DNA from: Alphaproteobacteria bacterium
GTDB lineage: Bacteria; Pseudomonadota; Alphaproteobacteria; CAAGCB01; CAG-977
Length of the DNA stretch: 49,492 nucleotides
Assembly (NCBI GenBank): GCA_017480385.1
Contig: JAFVAT010000006.1
Span: 1 to 49,492 of the forward strand
Direction of reading: 5' to 3'
Below are positions 17,955 through 27,717 of the stretch, in pieces (the stretch's first letter is position 1; the number at the start of each line of letters is the position of its first letter). The translations under genes and the position numbers were made by a program. The notes below the pieces were generated by a model, which ran no database searches, had not been told where the DNA came from, and saw only the letters and a list, made by a program, of their open reading frames with translations.

Positions 17955-18710
17955 TTATTTTACGATAATATAACTGGCGCATTCTTGATCAGCCAAAGGT
18001 CCCATTTTACATTTTGAGATTTTTGGCTTAGGTTTCGCTTGTCCCATAGCTGGGCATTTGGAATTATAGGCAGCATGCTCTTCAACAACAGAAGAACCGG
18101 CGGCCAGATTCTTTAAGTTTATAGCAAAATTGATATCTATAAGTTTATAAAAAAGTTTCAATTGGCTGATAGGTGTATCCGTACGGTTTTGAATAACGGC
18201 TTTCCATCCGCAGTTCATCGTCATTCCCGTTGTGTCACGATAGTCGAAATCCGTAATATAAAGCCAGATTTCTCCTTTAGGCGGCGGGGGAGGCGGCAAA
18301 TTTGATCCTTGAGCCCCTTGATTTGAACCGCCCGTTCCTTCCAAAACGTCAAAAGACGGCAATTCGTCATCATCCGCTTCAGAAACCGGCGCGGCTTGAG
18401 GGCGCGGACGGAACACAGCTTGGGTCGGGGCTGCGTTAGCTTGTGCGGCGGGGGTTGTCTTTGTACCGGAATTTGTTGTAAACGAATTTGTTTTTGCCTG
18501 AGCCGGCGCAGCGCGGTTTCCCGTATAAGGATTTGATCTGGCAGCAGTCGTATTTGTATTTGTCGGCTTGACCGGCGCGGGCGAAGTAGTCGCTGCTGTT
18601 GTTTTCGTTGTAAAGCCCGATGTTGTCGTTTTTGAGGTATATTGGGCTTCAGCAGACAGTGAAGCACCGATAAAAACAGTGCAAAGAACAGCGAGACGAC
18701 CTAAATGCAT
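17955..18710 (-). CDS. Secreted Thr/Pro/Ala-rich hypothetical protein
   Basis: 251 residues. A signal peptide (cleavage after SAEA) is followed by about 120 residues of low-complexity Thr, Ala, Pro and Asn, a polyproline run (PPPPPPP near 141), and a C-terminal domain of about 105 residues with four Cys (MNCGW, SKCP, SKCK, QECAS) that could form two disulfides in the periplasm. I do not recognise the domain. AAGGAG lies 6 bases before ATG. It probably shares a transcript with the transglycosylase gene. Confidence 0.75.
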   Translation of the reverse strand: MHLGRLAVLCTVFIGASLSAEAQYTSKTTTSGFTTKTTAATTSPAPVKPTNTNTTAARSNPYTGNRAAPAQAKTNSFTTNSGTKTTPAAQANAAPTQAVFRPRPQAAPVSEADDDELPSFDVLEGTGGSNQGAQGSNLPPPPPPKGEIWLYITDFDYRDTTGMTMNCGWKAVIQNRTDTPISQLKLFYKLIDINFAINLKNLAAGSSVVEEHAAYNSKCPAMGQAKPKPKISKCKMGPLADQECASYIIVK

Positions 18711-18820
18711 AGTAAGCTCCTTATAGATTTTAAGGAAAATTAAAACTAATTTAGTTTACCTTAAATTATTCTTTTTTACAGTATAAAAAAATATTTTAAG
18801 CGTAAGATCGGGAGAAAAAA

Positions 18821-20188
18821 ATGAAAAAATATTTTTTTTGCGGCGTTGGCGGCAGCGGCATGAGCAGTTTAGCGTTGGCATTAAAGAACAAAGGAATAGA
18901 AATCAACGGTTCTGACAGATCCCGAGATGCCGGATTATATGCCGATAAATTTAAGACATTGGAAAAGCAGGGCATACAACTGTTTGCACAAGACGGCAGC
19001 GGTCTTGATGAACAAACAAGCGCTTTAATCGTTTCCTCGGCAGTGGAGGAAACGATTCCCGATGTGATCAAAGCCAGAGCATTAAATATTCCCGTTTATA
19101 CCAGAGCCCATCTTTTAGCAGCGTTTTTTCATGAACATAACGGTATTGCCGTAGGCGGCACCAGCGGAAAAACGACCGTGACGGGCATGATCGGCCATAT
19201 TTTAAAGGAAGCCGGCATTGATCCTACGGTTATTAACGGCGGCATAATGCTGAATTATGCTGATTCTTTAGGATTGGGAAATGTTATTGCGGGACAGGGA
19301 ACGTTTTGCGTTATCGAAGCGGACGAAAGTGACGGATCCATTGAATTATATCAGCCGGCTGTTTCGGTTGTGACTTCTCTTTCTTTAGATCACAAACCGA
19401 TTGAAGAATTAAAAGAACTGTTTGGCGATTTTGTTGAGCGGGCATCCGTCGGCGCCGTTTTAAATGCGGATAATCCGGATGTGGCTGCATTAAAAAACAG
19501 AAACTCTAATATTCTGTCTTTTTCCGTGCATGGCGCGGAGGCGGATTTAAAAGCTCTTGATATTACGGCACTGGAAAACGGCGTGCAGTTTGTTTTAGAT
19601 GGAGAAACCATTACTTTGCCGGTAATCGGTCGGCATAACGCGGCAAATGCTTTGGCAGCCATTGCAGCGGTTGAAATAATCGGCATTACGCGGGCTCAGG
19701 CTGTTCAGGCATTATCGACGTTTAAAGGGATTCGCCGGCGCTTGGAAACAGTCGGCGTGACCAAAAAAGGAATAACCGTCATTGATGATTTTGCGCATAA
19801 TCCTGAAAAAATAGCGGCGTCGCTGTCGGCTCTGAAAGAATATGACGGACGGTTGATTGTTATTTACCAGCCGCACGGGTTCAAACCGACAAAAATGATG
19901 CGCGCCGGTATTGTAGATGCGTTTGATCGGCTGCTCAGCTTAGATGATACGTTGATTATGCAGGAAATTTATTATGCCGGCGGAACGGCGCAAAAAGATA
20001 TTTCTGCGGCTGATTTGGTCAGGGATTTGGAAAAAACGGGCAAGCGTGTTCACTTTATTCCCAACAGAAAAAAAATTACGGCATTGGTGAAAGGATTGGC
20101 GGCCAAAGGGGATCGCATCGTGATTATGGGGGCCCGCGACGAAACGCTGAGCGATTTTGCCCGAAGTATTTATGAGGCGGTTTCATGA
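18821..20188 (+). CDS. Mur ligase, MurC/Mpl type
   Basis: 455 residues. It opens with GVGGSGMSSLALAL, has the ATP loop GGTSGKTTVTGMIG, the VIEADESDGSIE metal/substrate segment, and the late motifs FKGIRRRLETVG and VIDDFAHNP. These place it in the MurC/Mpl branch that couples UDP-MurNAc to L-Ala or to a recovered tripeptide. Its stop overlaps the ldcA start (ATGA), and LdcA produces the very tripeptide Mpl uses; I therefore favour an Mpl-like recycling role, though sequence alone does not exclude MurC. GGGAG precedes the ATG by 6 bases. Confidence 0.85.
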   Translation: MKKYFFCGVGGSGMSSLALALKNKGIEINGSDRSRDAGLYADKFKTLEKQGIQLFAQDGSGLDEQTSALIVSSAVEETIPDVIKARALNIPVYTRAHLLAAFFHEHNGIAVGGTSGKTTVTGMIGHILKEAGIDPTVINGGIMLNYADSLGLGNVIAGQGTFCVIEADESDGSIELYQPAVSVVTSLSLDHKPIEELKELFGDFVERASVGAVLNADNPDVAALKNRNSNILSFSVHGAEADLKALDITALENGVQFVLDGETITLPVIGRHNAANALAAIAAVEIIGITRAQAVQALSTFKGIRRRLETVGVTKKGITVIDDFAHNPEKIAASLSALKEYDGRLIVIYQPHGFKPTKMMRAGIVDAFDRLLSLDDTLIMQEIYYAGGTAQKDISAADLVRDLEKTGKRVHFIPNRKKITALVKGLAAKGDRIVIMGARDETLSDFARSIYEAVS

Positions 20189-21063
20189 AAACGATTGGCG
20201 TTTTGGCTTCGTCCAGTGCTGTATCCCGTCAGGTTTTATCAGACGGGATCGCCTATTGGGAAAAAAGGGGGCATGTCGTTAAACAATCACGGCATTTATA
20301 TGCGCAAAAGCGGTTTGCGGCGGGAACAGATGAAGAAAGATTGGACGATTTGCATGCCTTTTTTGAAGATGATCAAATCGATGTTATTTTTGAAGCCGGA
20401 GGCGGCTATGGTTCTTCACGATTACTGGGCAAAATTGACTATGATTTAATCGCGCGTCATAAAAAGCCGTTGGTCGGGCTGAGTGATACGACGGCGCTGC
20501 AGCTGGCATTGTTGGCTAAAGCGAATTTGATCAGTTTTTCGGGATATTTGATGAAACCGCGGTTCGGGCGGGTGATTGCGCCTTATACGGAGCACTCTTT
20601 GCTGGATTGTCTGGAAGGGCGTGATCAATTTGTTTCGGGGCTGGAAACGGATTATGCCGGCGGTCCGATAGAAGGCCGGTTAATCGGCGGGTGCCTGTCT
20701 TTGGTTGCAGCCGTATTGGGGACGCCGTATTTTCCGGATCCGACAGACGGTATTTTGATTTTGGAGGATATTTCGGAAGAACCGTATGCTGTTGACAGAA
20801 TGCTGACACAATTGGAAAATGCCGGTGTGTTTGATCGGGCTGCGGCCATTGTTTTTGGTGTTTTTCTGGACTGTAAGGCCAAGGATCCTCAAGATGGGAC
20901 AATAGAAGACGTTTTAAACGAGTGGAAGCTGAGAATTAAAGCGCCTGTTTTTCAGGGACTTCCTTATGGGCATCAGGCGGGATCACTTGTTTGGCCGGTT
21001 GGCGGCGAAGGGACTTTAAAGGCTGGCGGCCTGCAGATAAAGGGAGAAAAATTTTATGGTTGA
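20185..21063 (+). CDS. ldcA: LD-carboxypeptidase (peptidase S66)
   Basis: 292 residues. The S66 fold is clear: GVLASSS near the start, a GGGYGSSRLL nucleophile-elbow region, GLSDTTALQLAL, GGCLSLVAAVLGTPYFPD, and the C-terminal PYGHQ motif with the catalytic His. LdcA removes the terminal D-Ala from murein tetrapeptides in the cytosol during cell-wall recycling. Overlaps of 4 bases with the Mur ligase gene and 8 bases with the U32 gene indicate one translationally coupled operon. Confidence 0.92.
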   Translation: MKTIGVLASSSAVSRQVLSDGIAYWEKRGHVVKQSRHLYAQKRFAAGTDEERLDDLHAFFEDDQIDVIFEAGGGYGSSRLLGKIDYDLIARHKKPLVGLSDTTALQLALLAKANLISFSGYLMKPRFGRVIAPYTEHSLLDCLEGRDQFVSGLETDYAGGPIEGRLIGGCLSLVAAVLGTPYFPDPTDGILILEDISEEPYAVDRMLTQLENAGVFDRAAAIVFGVFLDCKAKDPQDGTIEDVLNEWKLRIKAPVFQGLPYGHQAGSLVWPVGGEGTLKAGGLQIKGEKFYG

Positions 21064-23353
21064 ATTGCTTGCTCCTGCCGGTCAGCTTGATTCGGGATAT
21101 GCGGCTTTTGCCTATGGAGCAGACGCCGTTTATTTGGGATTGACTCGTTTTTCCGCACGGGCTGAAGCCGAAAATTTCACACCGGAAGCATTGATTGATT
21201 TCGTGCGTTATGCGCATGGTTTGAACAAAAGAGTATTAACCGCGGTCAATACAATTTTTTTTGAAGAGGAAAAGGCCGATTTGATCGAAACGCTGCAGGC
21301 GGCGGCAGACGCCGGAGCGGACGGCGTCATTGTGCAGGATTTAGGAACGGCGCGGCTGATCAGAAAATATTTTCCTTCTTTGCGGCTGCATGCCAGCACG
21401 CAAATGGCCGTTCATAACCGTGACGGGGTTGAGGCTCTGCGGGATCTGGGATTTAAACGTGTGGTTTTGGCCAGAGAATTGACACTTGAAGAAATTAAAG
21501 ATATTTGCCGTGTTCCCGGCATAGAAAAAGAGGTCTTTATTCATGGGGCCTTATGCTATTGTTACAGCGGTTTATGTCTTTTTTCCTCTCTTTATGCGGG
21601 ACGAAGCGCGAATAGGGGAAAATGTGTTTATCCGTGTCGGGAAAGTTTTCATATTGAAGAAGAAGATAAACATGTCTTTTCAATGAAAGACATGGCGCAA
21701 AATGAAAATGTTTTGCTGCTGGAACAGGCCGGAGTTGATGCGCTGAAAATTGAAGGACGCAAAAAAAGTCCGCTGTACGTTGCGGCGGTAACGGATTATT
21801 ACCGTTCGATTTTGGACGGAGAAAAGAATAAGGCTATTTTACAGGAAAAGCGTGATAAAATCAGCTGTATTTTCAGCCGTCCGACAACGGAATTTTTTTT
21901 AAAAAGCCGTAAAAACTTTAACGTGATTGATCCCGATATTGTCGGACACCGGGGACTTTTTTTGGGTCGGATCAAAGTATGCGCGGCGCATGGCGGTCGC
22001 CGGCATATCAGTTTTAAAACAACGGCTTCTGTCAGTCGGTATGACGGCATTCAGATTGATTTGCCGAAAGAAGAGCGTCCGTTCGGTTTTTCCGCGGAAA
22101 CGCTGCGCGTAAATGGTAAAAATGTTTTTGAAGTTAAGGCCGGACAGAATGTCGAAATTTCTTTGCCGGATAAAGCGCCGTTTATTCCTGTCGGAGCAGC
22201 GGTTTATTTGGCGTCTTCCAATGCGGTCAAAACGGCATTTCCTTATGCCAGACCGAAAGAAGCGGAAACGCTTATCGGAAAAATAAATGTTTCGGTTGAT
22301 ATGAATGACTCCTATGTAACAGCCGAAGCCGTCGGACAAAGCGTGACGATACAAGGAGAATTTGCCGGGGCCAAATCTTTGGAAACGGCGGAAAATGTCG
22401 TTCGCAGCGCTTTTGCTAAAACGGGCGGTACGGGTTTGGAGCTGGAAAATTTAACTGTTCGGAACACGCAGAGGCGCTTTATTCCCTTATCTGTTTTAAA
22501 CGATCTGCGCCGCCGGCTGTATGAGCGGGTGCGAAATGTATTGCAGCAGACTGCCGCAATGCGGAAAACAGAGGAAAAAGAACGTATTCTGAAACAAGAA
22601 AGCGCTTTGGCGGTGCAGGTAAAACCAAAGAAATCTTTTAGTGTTAAAACGGACGATGAAGCTTTTTGCGCAGAGTTAATTAAAACCGACAATCCGGCGA
22701 TTGATGAAATTGTTTTCATGCTTTCGCCGAAAACGGATTTAAGTCTGTTTGATTTCAAAAAGAAAAATAAAATCCGTATTGCTTTGCCGGCGATCGCCCG
22801 GCAATGGGAAATACAAGCCTTAAAACAAAAAACAGAAGCTTTAACGGCGACTGGTTTTGATAAATTTGAAATTGCAAATGCTTGGGGGCTAAATATTTTC
22901 AAAAATAAAAAGGTCGATCTTTCTTTTGATTGGCCGGTCTATGTCGCAAATCTGTCGGCGGCGCAGGCCGTTTTGGAAATGGGTGCCGCTTTTTTTGTCG
23001 TTTCTCCGGAGGCTCCTGATCCGACCGGTTTGTTTCAGGCTTTTCCGAGTCAGGCTGCCGGAGTTGTTTATCAGGATCCTCCTTTATTTATTTCTGAATC
23101 CTGTCCTTATGCGGCGGTGGAAAATAAATGCCGGAACTGCGGCGGAAAACGTTCGGAAATCATCACGTCCCGATACGGCAGCTTTGTTTCTGTCATGAAA
23201 GACTGCCGTCATTTTTTATTGGGGGAGCGTCCGCGGATTAAAAAGAAGGAAATGATCAAATCCGGCGCATGTCTGCTGAGAGCAGAATTTATGTACCGTT
23301 CGGAAACGCCGCAGCAGCGTATGATTATCTTGCAGAAATTGACAACGGCATAA
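21056..23353 (+). CDS. U32 family protein (RlhA-like, with DUF3656-like region)
   Basis: 765 residues. The N-terminal U32 domain has ELLAPAGQLDSGYAAFAYGADAVYLGL, a Cys-rich centre (GALCYCYSGLCLFSS, RGKCVYPCR) and LKIEGRKKSPLYVA. A DUF3656-like central region and an extra C-terminal part with CPYAAVENKCRNCGG follow, whose cysteines could bind an Fe-S cluster. U32 proteins such as RlhA, TrhP and UbiU/V hydroxylate RNA or ubiquinone precursors; the RlhA layout (23S rRNA hydroxylation) is closest, but members of this length are not characterised to my knowledge. The link with murein recycling may be only transcriptional. Confidence 0.85.
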   Translation: MVELLAPAGQLDSGYAAFAYGADAVYLGLTRFSARAEAENFTPEALIDFVRYAHGLNKRVLTAVNTIFFEEEKADLIETLQAAADAGADGVIVQDLGTARLIRKYFPSLRLHASTQMAVHNRDGVEALRDLGFKRVVLARELTLEEIKDICRVPGIEKEVFIHGALCYCYSGLCLFSSLYAGRSANRGKCVYPCRESFHIEEEDKHVFSMKDMAQNENVLLLEQAGVDALKIEGRKKSPLYVAAVTDYYRSILDGEKNKAILQEKRDKISCIFSRPTTEFFLKSRKNFNVIDPDIVGHRGLFLGRIKVCAAHGGRRHISFKTTASVSRYDGIQIDLPKEERPFGFSAETLRVNGKNVFEVKAGQNVEISLPDKAPFIPVGAAVYLASSNAVKTAFPYARPKEAETLIGKINVSVDMNDSYVTAEAVGQSVTIQGEFAGAKSLETAENVVRSAFAKTGGTGLELENLTVRNTQRRFIPLSVLNDLRRRLYERVRNVLQQTAAMRKTEEKERILKQESALAVQVKPKKSFSVKTDDEAFCAELIKTDNPAIDEIVFMLSPKTDLSLFDFKKKNKIRIALPAIARQWEIQALKQKTEALTATGFDKFEIANAWGLNIFKNKKVDLSFDWPVYVANLSAAQAVLEMGAAFFVVSPEAPDPTGLFQAFPSQAAGVVYQDPPLFISESCPYAAVENKCRNCGGKRSEIITSRYGSFVSVMKDCRHFLLGERPRIKKKEMIKSGACLLRAEFMYRSETPQQRMIILQKLTTA

Positions 23354-23446
23354 GTTTTGTTTGAACTTCTTTGCATCTTGTTTTAAAATATTAAACTGTT
23401 TCAGCAGAAACGATACCTTAATGAATTAAGAAAGAGCGTGAGAAAA

Positions 23447-23689
23447 ATGCCAAAATCCCCTGTTCAGCCTAATGATGTTTATCAAAAAGCCAGCGGCTTA
23501 TCTTCTAAATGGTTGGTAGAAAGAATTATCGAATTTCCCGATTTGCCACTGCATGTGCGGCTGAATGAACAGGGCGGAAACGAAAGAACGGTTACGGTTG
23601 CTTTGTCGGCATTGCTGGATACACGGCAATGGAAGCCGGTGAAAACGGCTGTGCAGGAAGAAGAAACTGTCCCCGAAAAGAAGGATTAA
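23447..23689 (+). CDS. Small hypothetical protein
   Basis: 80 residues, soluble and charged (PLHVRLNEQGGNERTVTVALSALLDTRQWKPV). An in-frame GTG sits 9 bases earlier but too close to AAAGAG; ATG at 23447 fits that site better. No family recognised. It is convergent with thpR, with only 10 bases between the stops. Confidence 0.6.
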   Translation: MPKSPVQPNDVYQKASGLSSKWLVERIIEFPDLPLHVRLNEQGGNERTVTVALSALLDTRQWKPVKTAVQEEETVPEKKD

Positions 23690-23699
23690 TTCCTTCCGC

Positions 23700-24248
23700 T
23701 TACCAATAATAGAGCGGATATTCCGCTTCAGCCCGATAATAAGAACCGTCCCCGTCAGAACGCGGGTGGCTGGAATACAGCGTGAAATGATCCACGTGAA
23801 ACGCCTCAGATCTGAACAGGTTGTTGTATTCCAGAAATTTATGAACGTCCTCAATGCCGGTGCCATTCAGTTTGGCCAAAGTGCAATGCGCATGAAATTT
23901 ATGCTTGTCCGGCGGCAGACGGTTTCTGGAAACAACGCTTTCGATTTTATCATGCAGAAAATCCAGCGCCTGATAGTTGCACACGCCCGCCCATAAATGA
24001 CGCATCTGCATGCCGTTGGCGAAAAAGCCGACCTCCGCCATTTGCAGATCAAAGACCGGCGCGCGCATCTGCATAAAGTCATCATGCAGGTCATTGGCGA
24101 TATCTTCATCAATATTGCCGATAAAACGCAGAGTAATATGCAAGTTATCGCGTTCTACCCATTTTGCATTCGGCACGCCGCCGCGCAGAGAATAAAGCTG
24201 GTCTTTGATGTGTTCGGGCAGTTCAATCCCGGCAAAAAGGCGAATCAT
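23700..24248 (-). CDS. thpR: RNA 2',3'-cyclic phosphodiesterase
   Basis: 182 residues. The 2H phosphoesterase signature is present twice: His37-Ile-Thr39 in HITLRF and His121-Cys-Thr123 in HCTLAK. ThpR/LigT opens 2',3'-cyclic phosphates on RNA to 2'-phosphates. The N-terminus RLFAGIELPEHI is typical. Single gene, divergent from the gene at 24382. Confidence 0.93.
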   Translation of the reverse strand: MIRLFAGIELPEHIKDQLYSLRGGVPNAKWVERDNLHITLRFIGNIDEDIANDLHDDFMQMRAPVFDLQMAEVGFFANGMQMRHLWAGVCNYQALDFLHDKIESVVSRNRLPPDKHKFHAHCTLAKLNGTGIEDVHKFLEYNNLFRSEAFHVDHFTLYSSHPRSDGDGSYYRAEAEYPLYYW

Positions 24249-24381
24249 AAACGGTTTCTCCTTGCTGTTTTGTTAGGGGTTCAGTGTAAAATAAAAGACT
24301 TAAAGAATCCTTGCGCTAATCAGGAATTGACTTTTGTTAAGGTTTTAAAGAAAATAGAAGAGTCAGAGAAATGAGGATTTT

Positions 24382-25233
24382 ATGAACGATGGCTCATTTA
24401 TTGCATTTGAAAATGAAAAACAAATAAAAGAAGGTCTGGAACGCTGGCAGGCTTCCGCGTTGGTGGACGCCGTTAAAAATCTGAAAGAATGTCAGGCATT
24501 GCGGCAGGCGGTGAAAGCTTTGGAAAAAAGCAAGGCGGTCGAACTCTTAAAGGACAAGGATAATCCCGAAAAATGGCTGGAGCTGTATCGGGCGCATCAG
24601 GTGCTGGATCAAAAAGCCATGGAAATGGGGGAAAAGGAACAGCCTTGGACGCACGAGCAGTTTTTGTTTGACGCTTTATTATCTGCCGTTATTCGCGGCG
24701 TTATGCACGAAAATCTGGATATCGATCCGGAAGAGGATGGATTGGATTTGAATGTGATCCTGAATGAAATGGACGATCCGGCTGATTTCTTTGATGAAGA
24801 AATTGAAAAGGACGAGGTTTTTCAGGAAGCGTTGGATTCTGCCTCTGCCGATGATGTCTTTAAAGTGCATTCCCGTTTGGCGCATATTTTGACGAAGTGC
24901 AACAACTCTTATACGCTGAAGCGATCGGATTATGTTGTGGAAACAGTTAAAATGCCGATAATGGGCTTTTTGGGCAAAAGTCTGTTTCCCGTTTTCGGCA
25001 ACGCGGTGAAAAAGGTTCAGTCCAAGACGCCCAGCGGCAAAGGCCGCGGCGATTGGATCGATACGCCGACCAGCTTTATTTTGGCCAGAACGAACGACTT
25101 GCTGCAGGAAGCCAAAGGTCGCCTGTCCATGTACGCCGAAGAAAAAGAAGAACAGGAAGCGGCGCGGATTCGGCGCAAGCGGTTGATTTTAAAAATCAAA
25201 CGTTTCTTTGTGAAAAAGAAACAAAAGAAATGA
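24382..25233 (+). CDS. Hypothetical acidic protein with basic C-terminal tail
   Basis: 283 residues, largely helical. There is a very acidic middle (IDPEEDGLDLNVILNEMDDP...DFFDEEIEKDE) and a Lys/Arg-rich C-terminus (RIRRKRLILKIKRFFVKKKQ). No signal peptide or membrane span. GAGG lies 6 bases before the ATG. Its stop overlaps the MazG-like start (ATGA), so the two are co-translated. No family recognised. Confidence 0.65.
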   Translation: MNDGSFIAFENEKQIKEGLERWQASALVDAVKNLKECQALRQAVKALEKSKAVELLKDKDNPEKWLELYRAHQVLDQKAMEMGEKEQPWTHEQFLFDALLSAVIRGVMHENLDIDPEEDGLDLNVILNEMDDPADFFDEEIEKDEVFQEALDSASADDVFKVHSRLAHILTKCNNSYTLKRSDYVVETVKMPIMGFLGKSLFPVFGNAVKKVQSKTPSGKGRGDWIDTPTSFILARTNDLLQEAKGRLSMYAEEKEEQEAARIRRKRLILKIKRFFVKKKQKK

Positions 25234-25640
25234 CTTTAAACGAACTGGCTGCTGCTGCTTTAGAGCTGACAACGCGCAAAGGATTTCACGATACCGAACG
25301 GGGATTGGAAAGCGCTTTGGCGGGACAACCGGAGCTGTTGGCGGAAGCGCATCATTTGCAGACGGCGCGCAGGTTGGCCTTGATTCAAAGCGAGGTTTCC
25401 GAAGCGTTGGAGGCCTGTAGGAAAAACAGGCGAGCGGATCGGGTTGCTTTTGAAAAAGAGGGTGCAACGAAAGAAGCCTTTGAAAAATATATCAAAGATT
25501 CCTTTGAAGACGAGCTGGCCGATGCGTTGATTCGCATTCTGGAACTGGCCGAGACAGAAGGCATAGACATAGAAGCGCACGTTGTGGCGAAAATGAAATA
25601 TAACGCTGAACGGCCCTATAAATTCGGCAAGGCGTATTAG
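25230..25640 (+). CDS. MazG-like nucleotide pyrophosphohydrolase family protein
   Basis: 136 residues, all-helical. IQSEVSEALEACRKNR and DELADALIRILELAE give the ExxE...ExxD metal-binding pattern of MazG/dUTPase-like NTP pyrophosphohydrolases, which hydrolyse NTPs to NMP and PPi. The open frame extends upstream inside the previous gene, but ATG at 25230 overlapping its stop is the likely start. The 3' end meets a possible cryptic tail of the opposing glycosyltransferase gene. Confidence 0.8.
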   Translation: MTLNELAAAALELTTRKGFHDTERGLESALAGQPELLAEAHHLQTARRLALIQSEVSEALEACRKNRRADRVAFEKEGATKEAFEKYIKDSFEDELADALIRILELAETEGIDIEAHVVAKMKYNAERPYKFGKAY

Positions 25641-25766
25641 CGTTTAATCGGGCTTTTCCGCCTTTTTTGCAAACGGGACAGAGGAGTGCGAAACCAATCT
25701 TTCCAAGAAAATCGCGGTGCCAGCAGAAAATGGCTTTTTTCGTTTTTCAATTCGAACGGGATATGT

Positions 25767-26666
25767 TTAAATTTTTTGGTCTGTATGCTTTAAAGTAATT
25801 TTAACGCCGAAAATGCGCCAGACCGTCTTGTCCGGCAGGACGGATTTTGTGTAAAACAATCCCTTTTTAAAATACTTCGGCTGAATTTGCCGGCGCAGGG
25901 CGTCAATCGGGTTATGATGCTTGGTGAAGTCCTTTTCCTGATCGACCAGATTGCCCCAGCGTTCTTTGAAAATCTTATCGTTTTTTTCCAGCTGTTTTTT
26001 GCGTTCCGCACTGCCGAACGAAGCATGGCGTTTGTGGTATACATACAGATTGTCGATCAAGGTGCAGCGCAGACCATTTTTGACCATACGAAAAGAAAGG
26101 TCGCGTTCTTCGTTGAATCCCTTGCCGTAAACTTCGTCCAGCGCGCCGTAAGTGTCAATGGCATGTTTGCGCAGGCACAGGCAAAACCCTTCCGCCGTGG
26201 GAATAGTTGGATAAGCGGGCCGATGCAGCTGTTCTATTTTTTCGTTCATGGACGCGACCGTTTCTCCGTCGCGCAAAGGAATAAAATAACTGCCGCTGTA
26301 AGAAGCAATCGGCGAAGCGACGGCAATTTGCGGATCGGAATCAAAACATGCGGCGATTTTTTCGCAGAATCCGGCTGGAATTATGGTGTCGCTGTTCAAC
26401 AAAACAGTGATTTCCCCCTGTGCGCGGGCGATCCCGTTATTGCATGTTTTGGGAAAGCCGGAATTTTCCGCGTTGCGGATCAGCGTAAATTTGTCGGGAT
26501 TGGTCGCCGCCTCTTTTTTTAAATAAGCGGCAGTTTCTTCTTGTGAACAGTCATCGACAAGAATCACTTCCCCGTTTGAAAAATCGAAGTTTTTCTTAAC
26601 GCTTTCAAGGCATTTTTGAACGTCTTCCAAGGCGTTGTAAACGGGAATGATGACGCTGATCTTCAT
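25767..26666 (-). CDS. Family 2 glycosyltransferase
   Basis: About 299 residues. The GT-A fold is plain: ISVIIPVYNALEDVQKCLESV, VILVDDCS, NSGFPKTCNNGIARAQGE, and the DxD-like LLNSDT. It transfers a sugar from a nucleotide donor, probably to a surface polysaccharide or lipid; acceptor unknown. ATG at 26666 has AGGAAA upstream. The last codons run into an A6 tract (T6 on plus, 25772-25777); removing one A would extend the protein by about 46 basic residues and end it within the MazG-like stop codon, so the present end may be a frameshift product. Confidence 0.88.
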   Translation of the reverse strand: MKISVIIPVYNALEDVQKCLESVKKNFDFSNGEVILVDDCSQEETAAYLKKEAATNPDKFTLIRNAENSGFPKTCNNGIARAQGEITVLLNSDTIIPAGFCEKIAACFDSDPQIAVASPIASYSGSYFIPLRDGETVASMNEKIEQLHRPAYPTIPTAEGFCLCLRKHAIDTYGALDEVYGKGFNEERDLSFRMVKNGLRCTLIDNLYVYHKRHASFGSAERKKQLEKNDKIFKERWGNLVDQEKDFTKHHNPIDALRRQIQPKYFKKGLFYTKSVLPDKTVWRIFGVKITLKHTDQKI

Positions 26667-26761
26667 TAGAGTTTCCTTTTTAGAAAAAATCCTGTCCGCC
26701 CCATTATTACAATGCCGGAAAGCGTTTATCAAGTTTATCCTTTTAAAGCTAAGAATTTTCC

Positions 26762-26790
26762 TTGACCTGTCAGGGATTCGGCAGTATTTT
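26762..26790 (+). promoter_or_regulatory. Sigma-70-type promoter of glyQS(-ppdK)
   Basis: TTGACC (26762-26767), a 17-base spacer, then TATTTT (26785-26790). It lies 45 bases before the glyQ ATG. The leader has no evident Shine-Dalgarno sequence but contains the palindrome AACTCGAGTT just before the start codon. Confidence 0.55.
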
Positions 26791-26835
26791 TTGCCAGAGC
26801 TTTTAACGTTTGATTTACTTTAACTCGAGTTTAAA

Positions 26836-27714
26836 ATGGCGAACAAATCAGGAAACGATTTTCAGTCACTTATCTTAAAATTACATGCGTATTGGGCCGA
26901 ACAGGGCTGTGTCATTCTGCAGCCTTATGATATGGAAGTCGGCGCGGGCACGTTCCACCCGGCGACCATTCTGCGCGCTTTGGGCCCCGAACATTGGAAA
27001 GCAGCGTATGTCCAGCCGTCCCGCCGTCCCGTTGACGGTCGTTACGGCGACAATCCGAACCGCCTGCAGCACTATTACCAGTATCAGGCAATTCTGAAGC
27101 CGTCCCCCGAAAACGTGCAGGATCTGTATCTGAACAGCCTGAAAGTGTTGGGGATTGATCCGGCACATCATGATATTCGCTTTGTCGAAGACGACTGGGA
27201 AAGTCCGACTCTCGGCGCGTGGGGCTTGGGCTGGGAAGTCTGGTGTGACGGCATGGAAGTGTCGCAGTTCACTTACTTCCAGCAGGTCGGCGGCTTTGAA
27301 TGCTCTCCCGTTTGTGCGGAATTGACCTACGGTTTGGAACGGTTGGCGATGTACATTCAAGGTGTTGAAAATGTCTATGATTTGGATTTCAACGGCGAAG
27401 GCGTAACCTATGGCGATGTCTTCCACCAAAACGAAGTCGAATACTCCAAGTACAATTTTGAATGCGCCAATACGGAAATGTTGTTACAGCACTTCAAGGA
27501 CGCGGAAAAAGAATGTCAGGCGCTGTTGGCGGCGAAAATTCCTCTGCCGGCTTATGATCAGTGTATCAAGGCCTCCCACCTGTTCAACCTGTTGGACGCC
27601 CGCGGCGTTATCAGCGTGACGGAACGCGCCGCCTATATCGGGCGGGTACGCGCTTTGGCAAAAGGGTGCTGCGAAGGCTGGCTGAAAAGCCGCGGCCATT
27701 TGGCGGAGGGTTAA
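26836..27714 (+). CDS. glyQ: Glycyl-tRNA synthetase alpha subunit
   Basis: 292 residues, normal length. The class II catalytic subunit motifs are intact: [47 protein letters not shown], and [10 protein letters not shown]. With GlyS it forms the bacterial alpha2beta2 enzyme charging tRNA-Gly. Only 3 bases separate it from glyS. No ribosome binding site is visible. Confidence 0.98.
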   Translation: MANKSGNDFQSLILKLHAYWAEQGCVILQPYDMEVGAGTFHPATILRALGPEHWKAAYVQPSRRPVDGRYGDNPNRLQHYYQYQAILKPSPENVQDLYLNSLKVLGIDPAHHDIRFVEDDWESPTLGAWGLGWEVWCDGMEVSQFTYFQQVGGFECSPVCAELTYGLERLAMYIQGVENVYDLDFNGEGVTYGDVFHQNEVEYSKYNFECANTEMLLQHFKDAEKECQALLAAKIPLPAYDQCIKASHLFNLLDARGVISVTERAAYIGRVRALAKGCCEGWLKSRGHLAEG

Positions 27715-27717
27715 GAG

